DNA of 20,000 nt from Cryptococcus deneoformans JEC21 (Eukaryota > Basidiomycota > Tremellomycetes > Tremellales > Cryptococcaceae), in NCBI RefSeq assembly GCF_000091045.1, contig NC_006685.1:586201-606200 (forward strand). Direction: 5' to 3'. The translations under genes were made by a program, and so were the position numbers. Of the stretch, positions 9,201 through 17,513 are shown one piece after another. The first letter of the stretch is position 1. The number at the start of each line of letters is the position of its first letter. The notes below the pieces were generated by a model, which did no database searches, was not told the origin of the DNA, and was given only the letters and a program-made list of their open reading frames with translations.

Positions 9201-9593
9201 GCCTTCGCCTTCTGGCATGTCGAGTGATTGATCGCTACATCAAAAATTGATAATTGATCAGTAACAATGATATCGGGGATACATCATCGTGCATCGGCAA
9301 ATTGTGGAGCTTGCAGGGTGGATATGACTGTATGCGGTGTGTAACTGCGGAACGCGCGACTCACCGTATATGACCCGAGTTGGGATCGGAGCCAAGATAG
9401 TTGCGGGTGATACCTTGAAGCTCTGGATGAGTTTCTCTCTCTTGAGTTTGAGACCGAGGGACGAGGCTGACAGTGTGACCAGCCTGGACGGGGTAGTGCT
9501 GGGGCGCGGTTAATGGCTGTGCCACTACGGTAAAAGCCTGAGGCAGAGACTTACAAGGTTATCTTGTCTCCCAGTCGAGCGGCCGTCCGACAT
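6204..9593 (-). CDS. EF-hand-containing MscS-type mechanosensitive ion channel (Msy1/Msy2-like)
   Basis: Exons in coding order: 9555-9593, 9365-9498, 9143-9234, 8641-9026, 8443-8589, 7725-8393, 7603-7676, 7176-7553, 7012-7127, 6692-6962, 6554-6633, 6204-6505 (895 aa); frame is kept across all eleven introns (48-130 nt). Layout: disordered N-terminus (1-about 225); helices near 234-254, 268-288, 320-337 and 356-372; an EF-hand loop at 529-540 (D-K-D-G-N-G-D ... E at position 12); a helix near 572-589; and the MscS pore helix (about 593-627) running into HPYDVGDRVDIDG, the hallmark of the beta domain. The beta domain continues with YTVAKMQLL and ends ENIRRSGAISEEF, then a C-terminal domain and a proline-rich tail. 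Fission-yeast Msy1/Msy2 are ER channels that limit calcium influx on hypo-osmotic shock, and the same role is inferred here. The intron at 8394-8442 uses a GTGCGT donor. Intron 7128-7175 is set by the conserved IDGxxYTV reading. The ATG is the last in a longer open frame whose upstream part looks non-coding. Confidence 0.95.
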
Positions 9594-10675
9594 AGTAATT
9601 GGGATCCTGTTAAAGCAGACAAGTGCAGAGGTTTGCGAAGAGGGAAAAGAAGGAAGGGACGAACAATAATGAAGAGAGATGAAAATTGGAGATGAAACAT
9701 GCTGTGGTTCATTTCGCGTTGGGTTTTCGAGCCTCCACTCCCTCCACCTTCGGTTCCAGAATATTGCAAGGGAAAACAACAAACAGCGACGCCCCAAATT
9801 TGCCACGTGCTGTGCCGTAATAATCTCTCTAGGCACCCTAAAAATCCTCCTGTAGCGCCCTTCTTCTCAGCGTGACGCGTCCCCTCATCTTCCCTTGCTC
9901 ATCATTTTCAGGATACCGAATTAGCGTCGCTTGTGATGTGCGCTATCCCTCCTCGCTCCCTCCCCTCTATCAAACACCAGAGCATAACAAATAACCAAGG
10001 CAAATACCACTTGCTTATTTTTAGCAACTCGATGATAACAATTTAACACGTCTAACAAGTCTACCGCTACTACTTTGGGAGAGTATGCCTTCACATATGG
10101 TACATATTTAGGAGACCCAACAACGCTGTAAAGGACACTATTCCCGTGGTTATTAGATTCTCCGCACTTTCGATCAATGTAACGAATGTAAATTACTGAG
10201 GCCGTAACAGAGTGGGGATTGGGGGAAAGATAATCAGCAAATGAATACGGGAAGAAGATCCAGCAACAGAAGAAGATTTTACATAATGACAGGAAGAAGC
10301 AGCGGAAAAAGATAACACAGACAAGACTGCTCAGCGCGAGAAAGAGGAGAGACTCATCAAGGGTCTAGGACGGAAGACAGGAAGAACGACTGTATGCTAC
10401 TGTAAGAAGTAAAACTACTGCAACACTTATCCTACCCTAGTTGCGTTCGACAGTAATAATATGCCCTCTTCCGGGCTATCGTTGTAAAACACCCTTCACT
10501 ATATAATACTACTGGGAGAATAAAATCTCCAAAAACAGTACAGGACGACAGCAGATGGTCTAAACCCGCATCATTACTTTTTAGCATACGTCAGAAATTT
10601 GAAACTATCGCCTTCTCAGCTTTTCCCTACCCCCTTTGTTTGTCTAGTAATGCGCCCATACATCAGGTATGATCG
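9594..10675. other. 1.1-kb intergenic region upstream of the MscS gene
   Basis: This holds the 3' UTR of the M50B-like gene and the promoter/leader of the channel gene, both on the minus strand. No gene is supported. On the minus strand the last 80 nt before the ATG are pyrimidine-rich and end CTTTAACAG, which could be a leader-intron acceptor. An ACGCGT hexamer (MCB-like) lies at 9875-9880. A purine-rich stretch (about 10240-10400, plus strand) has no coding signal. Nothing else stands out. Confidence 0.6.
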
Positions 10676-12555
10676 TCAGTTGTCATCAATCCAACCTGAC
10701 ACAGTATCCGAAACGGCATCGGAAGCGCCTTTGGTGTCTTCTCGGAGATCAGCTAGGCCATAATGGAACTGTGCAGGCAAAAACCCTCGTGATTGGATGG
10801 CTTGCTGAGCGACGGTTTCTCTGAAGCTAAAGTAGGCACCAATGAGAACAGCGATTATGACAACCACTTTGGCGGAAAGCCATATGAATGCGTAGACTGC
10901 GTATTTGATGATTAGATGATAAGATTTGCCCGAAGGTGTGCTGACGAGCCTAGCAGCAATGTATAGCCAGAACTTACAGCGGGCTCCCCTTTCACGCTTG
11001 GGGTGATGAGGATGCTGGGGTTTCCCTGTTAGTTTTAGACCATGACCTATGGTGATGACTCACTAGTCCATTGTACTCTTGAATACTTTGATTATAGACT
11101 TCAGCCATCAATGTGGCATCGGATTCTGCCACTTCTGCATACTTGATACCGTCGAGTGCAATGTCCCAAACAGCATATAGAGCGCTAAGAAGGCCCATGC
11201 CAAGCATGGCGAAACGAAGGTAGATAGAATCATCCCAGTTCCATGCCGCCCATAGTAGGATACCGACGAGTAAAGAACAGCCAATGATTCTGAAGGGATA
11301 TTTTAGGTTGAACTTATGTGTTATTATATTTGCACAATGCACTTACATATCTTGGGAGACATGTAGATCATGTTCAGTGGGTCCTCCATCCTCCTCACTG
11401 TCGTCGTGATAGTAGTTTGCTTTTTCGTTTCTTGTTCTCGTTGACGCAAAGTGATTGTCCATCTTCTCGCGAGCTTTCTCTTTATTGCAGAATATCCACC
11501 GGAAACCCCATGCGCAAATTCTATGCCAGTGATGTATTATAGCATATTTGACCTTGACAAATGCACATACAATGGTTGCTATGACAGTCAAACATAAGAG
11601 GCTAAGTGCACCATACTTTGACCTGCAAGTAATAAAAGGTTATGAAATTTAGCCTACTGACGCTGTAATGGCCCATGAATATATTTACTGACCATTTGGC
11701 ATTGACTTTCATCTGACCGATCAGCCAAAGGCTAAGAAGACCCAGTAATGCAACTCACACCCCGTGAACAAGAACCAGCAGCCTATGAGGCAGCTTCCTC
11801 TGACATCTTCTTTTCAGTAAATATGTTCACCTCGTCAAAAAGGAGAGCACACCCACACATAGCCAGCAGGCAGAGTCAGGGCGTAATTTGGTTTGGTGTC
11901 TCCTCCAAACTGCGTTAGCCCTCCCTCATACTCTACAGTATATTGTTGGATAGTATTATGGCATGAACTTCAAGCTCCCTCTGCAGTTGTGGAACCAGGA
12001 CACTCACTGTCGACCATGATGAATTCTATTCGCCCTCTTTGTGCAGGTCTGCCATACATGACTTCCCTCCACCAGATCCTAAGTAATGGGAAGTTATTGT
12101 GTGCACAGCAAGACTACTATCCGGCGCCCAACGAACGTAAGCATTCCTACGACAGCATGTGAAAGCTGCATTACAGTCAATTTTGAAGATTTGTTATATT
12201 TTTGCGCAAATCTCACCTCGTGGTAAAGTACTGTCAAGATCTTAAATGGCCACAATATGGGTATAGGCACGCTTTTCCAAACTCTCACTTTCTTGATCAC
12301 TGCAGTCTTCTTGTTTCTCATTCGTTTTGTTGTATACCAGTACGCGATTTTTCCTTGCCTTGCATCATTCTGTCAGGGGCAAGCTAGGTGAGGATGGAGG
12401 ATGACTTACCAGAAGATGAGGATGAACAGAAATGCTCCGCAGAGGAAAAGGATGGACTCACGTTGAGCGTCGGTGGGATGGGAAGGAGACCAGTCCCCGT
12501 CTGACCCTTCCTTCACCCAGTTTACCAAGGGATCGACTAATCCCCTGCACTCCAT
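10676..12555 (-). CDS. Peptidase M50B-like polytopic membrane protein
   Basis: Exons in coding order: 12410-12555, 12217-12358, 12137-12165, 12008-12078, 11857-11932, 11759-11799, 11693-11705, 11347-11622, 11064-11289, 10978-11014, 10676-10896 (425 aa). It is assigned to the fungal M50B-like family by this order: a PTDAQ-type segment and first helix (about 35-49); WPFKILTVLYHELSH with the zinc-binding HExxH at 95-99; an EGGLTQFGG motif; LPAGYVGSCLIG; FTGFN; then RFAMLGMGLLSALYAVWDI followed by ESDAT. Such proteins are integral membrane proteins related to site-2 proteases; activity is not proven for the fungal group. Unlike usual members it has a charged insert (about residues 210-260, in 11347-11622) and an extra C-terminal helix (AKVVVIIAVLIGAYF) with a tail ending GWIDDN. 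Intron 12079-12136 is uncertain: its GTTCGT donor is weak, and acceptor 12049 instead of 12079 would give 415 aa. Start 12553-12555 has a good A at -3, but the frame stays open upstream without an ATG. Confidence 0.82.
11693..11705 (-). other. 13-nt micro-exon of the M50B-like gene
   Basis: This exon lies between introns 11706-11758 (GTGAGT donor, CTGAT branch, AAG acceptor) and 11623-11692 (GTCAGT donor, GCAG acceptor). Only this choice restores the family reading FTGFNAKWSKYG; joining at other nearby AGs gives stops or breaks the frame. Tiny exons occur in intron-rich basidiomycetes. The exon is inferred from frame and family logic. Confidence 0.7.
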
Positions 12556-12875
12556 CTTGATCTCGTTGATTACGATCTCGGAGACAAATTCCTTTTCTGT
12601 TACAATGAGAGCTGTTGATACAAAGTCAAAGTAACCTGAGATTCAAGATGGGTATGTACGGCATGGTGGAAAAGGGTATGTTTGAGGGCTTCAAAGGATC
12701 AGGTGCAGGGATAATGAAAGGAAGTTGCATCAAAGTCATAATCATCAAACCGCTTAACCCGACCCTGGTAGGTTGTTAGCAACCAAACCTATCGCTTGGG
12801 TTCATGATGGCGTTAGGTATAACTGAACCTACGCCTGTATAAAAACCCAAAACGAACGAAAGTGAAGCACAGCTA
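12556..12875. other. Short intergenic region and leader of the M50B-like gene, with an upstream ORF
   Basis: This 320-bp gap separates the stop of the sorting-nexin gene from the M50B-like start, both on the minus strand. A minus-strand frame from ATG 12743-12745 to TGA 12626-12628 (39 codons, second ATG at 12662-12664) would be an upstream ORF if transcribed in the leader. A small hairpin GGTTG-TTAG-CAACC lies at 12771-12784. Nothing else is recognised. Confidence 0.5.
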
Positions 12876-15800
12876 TCAATAAGTCACCCCAGAACCTTCC
12901 ATTGAAGGAAATATTGTATCCAGAACCTATGTTGCACATCGTATTAGATTATTGTAGTTCCTGCCATGGGGAAAACTTGCAACATACAGTATCAAGGATG
13001 CGTAGCATCAATTGTTGGTTTAGCCTCTCATCTTGTAAGACTCCGAACACACGCCTTGCAGCCCTCCTGGCGTTTCCTCGGCCAATCATATTCGCAGCGA
13101 CGTCTTTCCTTTTTTGTTAGTTCGGTGTAGGAAAGATGATGCAAGGGCGTACCTGGAATCAGCAGTCCCAGCTTCTTTCCAGCCCTTGCTCTAGTTTCTG
13201 CTTTTTCTTCTTCCGAACGAGATGCAGTCGATGTTCGGCGTTTGCCTGAAGGGAAAAGAGTGTCTTGCAAATTCTGAATGATGCGCAAGAAAGATGATTG
13301 GGAGGTTACTGAACGAAAATAATCTCTGACTTTTCTGCTCCCATCGGTCGATTCAGTATAATCCGCCAGTTTCTCTGTTCTACAGACTCACCGTTCGATG
13401 GTTCCTCCTAGGAATTGCTGAAGAATCACAATGACTGCTTGCCTCCTCAACCAATTCTTCTCTTTAAGATCAAACAATTCTATGAACAGATCGCATATGG
13501 GACCCGTGAAGCTCGTCATCCCTTCTACTGAAACGTCTCGAGTGACCTGTACATGGCCTTCTTTGACTTCAACTTCTGGACTTCCCAAACCAAGGCCTAC
13601 AAATCCCCCGAGATCGTTGATCTGTCGGGTAAGACCACTGTACATCACGTCCGCCGTATTGGCATTGAACATATCTTCCGAGGGAGGACCTAAAGATATA
13701 CTCTTATAGAATGATTTCATCAAGTTATGTGGAAGCTTTGTCAATTGGGTGACCGCGGGCTGCGTTCTAATTGCGGAAGGGACAAGGGAATTAGAGCGAG
13801 ATAGAAAAGATCGAAGATGAGTCGAGTCACATATAGTAGGTGATGTCATCAATCCCTAGAGAGCCATAAGTTTTGGGGAAACCTACTACTGCTGGCGAGA
13901 CTACTCACCTGAAGGTACTTTTCGAGCCCCGTCCTTCTAGACTCTACAAAGTTTGCTGAAATACCTCCAACCAGGCTTTTCCCCGGTATCTCTACTTTTC
14001 TCAACGTTTCAGTAGTTTCAAGATCTCCATGTTCACTCGCCCATTCCTTGAGGTTCTTATCCAATTCCCAGAACTCATTATACCGTCTTGACACAGCCCA
14101 CTTTGCAGCTGGATGACCATCATCAATCTGACAGACATGGATGGTATACCTCACAACCTGTTTTGGCCCGACGACTCCCAACGTCGAAGCGGATGTGTTT
14201 TCAGTATCTTCAGTGACTGCTGCGGACGGGATTGATACCCTGGTTCGGCCTGGCACGAGCCTACTTTCATCCTGTACCCGCTCATATTCTTGTTTCTGCC
14301 ACTGCTTCGCCCTAGTCTCTCTTTGGACACTTGATTGACTCTTGCGCAAGATCTTCAGTTCTTTCTGGTTGCCTGTGAGCTCAGCCTGGCGGACTAGGGT
14401 GGAAAGAAGCTCGTTTTGTTTGTCCAGCTCGAGCAGGTTTGCATCAAGCTCGGAAATCTGGGCGGTAAGCTGAAGATCGCCAGGAACAGGGAGAGGGACA
14501 TTGTGCGGTATATCGCTGTCTTCTTCTACTGAAGGTGTGCTGCTCAAATCATCCTCTGGCAAATCATCTTCAAAAAGAAGCTTGCTAGAGTTTCGACCTG
14601 GCTCCTGAGACAAGTTTGCAGCCGAAGAAAAGGTGGTGGATGACAACAGAGAAGCACTCTTCAAATCTTCGAGGCTCCTTGACTTTCGTTTTCTTTCTTT
14701 TTTATCAGTTGCACTACCAAGGATCAAGGAGCTTGACATGTCATTTCCTCTTTCCCGAGGCTTTTCCCGTTCACTCATCAAGGAGTCTGATGGTGTTCCA
14801 TCATTACTTCTCTTTCCGTTATCATCTGCAATGATCTCGCTCAAGGCAGCCTGGATCGCCTCGATCCTTCTTGCCTCCTCTCCCCTCTCCCATTCCCTTG
14901 AATCGTCAGGCTCGTCCCCAAAAAGTCTATCTCTTCCATGTGACTCGCCGTTCTCCTCGTTACCGATAAGGAAATTAAGTTGGCTGGAGTGTTTCGCAGA
15001 CGGTGGAGGGGGCGAAACAAGTTTTGGAGAGAGAATCAGAGGTGTGGATGCGTACGACGGCGATAATGAAGGAGAAGGAGAATTCATTTCGTTTGCACTG
15101 CCTTTTCGGCGCCCTGCCGAATCGTTTGAACTGCTGTTTAGCGAGTCTCTTGAATCGCTAACGCTCCTTCCAAAGGGCGGAGGAGAGGCAACTCTGACGA
15201 ACTCGCTTACAGAGATTGAAGGCCCCGCTGGCGTTGTTGGTGCTGTAAGTATTGCTGGGGGAAGAGACTGGCGTTTTTGCTGAACAGAGCTAGGGCCTGG
15301 AGGAAGAGATGGGGAAGAGACTGAGGCTGGAGAGTGCGGCTTAAGAAAGTTGATCACCTTGGGAGTCTGCGGTGTAATTTGCTGCAGGGGCCGGTGAAGT
15401 AGAGCTGGTGTCTGATGCCGAGGGAGAGAATGATGCACCTGGGCCATTGGCGAAGGCGTTCTTGAAAGAGTGGCTCTACGATTATCTGGTGTTTGAACGT
15501 CAGCATTGACCGCAGAAGCACTTTTCAATGCTGAGTGGGTCCTCTGCAGGTCTCCTACAGCCTTGAGGTACAGTTCGCTTTTACTAAAAGCGCTCCAGTC
15601 TTCGTCCTCCATCTGTTCATATACTTCTCGCTGAGAAGCAAAGACTGCTCGCCTGACGCGTGCAATGTCTTGCGGCGATAAGTTATGTGATGACGAGGCA
15701 GCTGTTTCGATCATGTGCTGATGCTGTGGTGATATAAACACAGACGCGGATTGAGGCGCAGAGAAGTATGTCGCGTACAGAGACTGGGCATCTTCAATGG

Positions 15801-17292
15801 TCGTATCGTGGATGTTTCTCTCCGTTGATTTGCTGTCCTCGGATACGTCTGTACCCGTCGCTTCCAGCGGGTCTTTGAAGCCCTCAATCGTCAGCCAATA
15901 TTGTACAAGACGAGATCGGTGGCGGCGGTCCATAAACTCGAGCCAGTAGGCAAGAGATGAAGGGTTGGAGAGGATGGAGTAGAGAGAGATAGGTTGAGAT
16001 GTGTCCAGAGAAACAAAAGTTGGCCCCGAGTTGGAAGGCTATAAATCAGTCAGCGGGTAAACAAGCGGAGGGCGGCGATGGCTTACCTTACTTCCTCCCG
16101 AGAGTTCGACAATCCTAGAGTCAATGGCCGACTTGGCCCTTACCAGTCTTTCTACATATTTCTGGGACTTTCTAGTACCTTTGCTTGGAGCCTTATCAGT
16201 CGATTGGTGAGTGGGTCCAGCATCGTCCAGTTCCTTGTTTTCTTCATCAAGTGCAAGTCTCGCACTCCTCAATTCTCGCTCCACATCGGCCTTTAATCTT
16301 CTAGCCTCTCCCAATGTCCACAGCTTCCTGATAGATTTGAGAAAGACGTCAAACTGACTTGAAGACGAATTGGCATCGATCGAGGGGTTTTTGGAATGAG
16401 ATTTGCGCCTTACTCTGCTCACCGTAGGCGACCGTACAGAAGGCGAAGTGGCAGGAAAGCTAGAAAGGGCTGAAAGGAATTGATCTACCTGCTTCTGCTC
16501 ATGCAGGTACTGTCCGACTCGTTCGTCTATCTGTCTGTTCCAAAAGTCACTTTCACATACCATTTGGAAACCAGGAAGGACTACTGAGCCGAGAAGGATC
16601 TCCTGTACGAGTGTGAACACAACAGGGGTCTGTTCGGACTTTGGTAAAAGATCAGGTAGAATACGGGACAGAGTCTGGCGGAGATGTTCTTCTATTGCCT
16701 GGGCTGCAAGATGCGGATCGGTGAGAGCCTTGTGGGGATGTGGTGGGAGTGGAAGAGGAAGAGCTTGGGGCCCGACAGGAAGGTGTTCAATTGCGCGGTA
16801 GTGGCGAAGGTGGTCTGTGACGATGGGCAGGATCTTTGACACCACAAAGGACGGCCAGTCGACTTTGTCCGACTTTTCGGCAACCTGTGCGATGGCGTTT
16901 TGGATGAGCTCTTCGAGGGCATCGGGGAAGTCGGGAGAAGGGGATATGCGAGAGTACCATGGAATGACAAAATGTTGCACGACTAGATCTAAGAAAGCGG
17001 AAATGGCGGCGTTCACTTGGGAAGAGAAGGAGGATATGGGCGACTTTGTTGGCGACCTTGAAGGCGCGGGGCTGAGACGCAGCCGGTAGAGAACGCTGCG
17101 TTGTCGAAGGAGCTGTGGCGTCCGGGCATAATCAGTGGTGAGGGCGGCGCAGAACAAGGCAGCGAGAGCGAGCGCGAGGATGGAGAGACAGAGTGTGGCA
17201 CAGGAAAGGAGGCGGGGGATGTGCGGGAGCAGTACGAGGGCGAGGGCTGCGAGGGCCGCTGCTGTCGGGGGGGAGAGGGCGGCGCTGGGCAT
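12876..17292 (-). CDS. Mdm1/SNX13-type sorting nexin (TM-PXA-RGS-PX-nexin C)
   Basis: Exons in coding order: 16087-17292, 13909-16038, 13392-13855, 13153-13334, 12988-13103, 12876-12926 (1382 aa). All five introns are 48-61 nt and keep frame. Layout: two hydrophobic segments (about 11-26 and 30-51); PXA domain (about 92-280, with FLDLVVQHFVIPWYSRIS and ILLGSVVLPGFQMVCESDFWN); RGS domain (about 410-565, SLYSILSNPSSLAYWLEFM ... VFASQREVYEQMEDEDWSAF); a long Ser/Pro-rich linker and coiled coil (about 565-1030, with a Leu/Glu-rich stretch near the end); PX domain (from about 1032, with RRYNEF and, beyond the exon junction, LRSFLSR); and nexin-C domain (about 1195-1375, ending LDTVLDTIFPSMEG). Yeast Mdm1 and animal SNX13/14/25 tether ER to vacuole/lysosome or lipid droplets, PX binding phosphoinositides on the partner membrane; the same role is inferred. 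The last intron (12927-12987) is needed to obtain the conserved D-x-I-F-P end. Start 17290-17292 lies just before the membrane segments; no earlier ATG is in frame. Confidence 0.94.
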
Positions 17293-17513
17293 GTCGCTCC
17301 CCGCGGCGACGGTGTGGTACTGCCCCCTCGTCGCTTCTCCACCTGCGCGCAACAACCTCCTCGACGCGCGCGGCCTTCCCCGCCGTGGTTACGTATCACC
17401 CCATCTTCCACGTCATCACATATATCTTGATCCGGACGTTGCTTGCGCTTTCGAAGATCTTCCGGCGACTTTCTGCCGGATACATCACCGATCAGCCAGC
17501 AGCGTGGACTAGG
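17293..17513. promoter_or_regulatory. 221-bp divergent promoter region
   Basis: This is all the sequence between two outward-facing start codons: the sorting nexin (-) and the proline-rich gene (+). It is GC-rich on the nexin side and contains the palindrome TACGTA (17392-17397) and an ACGTCA half-site shortly after it. No clear TATA box serves either side. Shared regulatory sites are likely given the size, but this is inference. Confidence 0.6.

Noticed and set aside
9594..9836. In-frame N-terminal extension of the MscS channel
   Set aside because: The upstream part lacks any signal or family similarity and runs through a pyrimidine-rich leader; the ATG at 9591-9593 has a better context.
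14633..15283. 216-codon open frame on the plus strand
   Set aside because: It lies antisense to the long Ser/Pro-rich linker exon of the sorting-nexin gene; composition is the complement of that low-complexity sequence and no splice or domain signal supports it.
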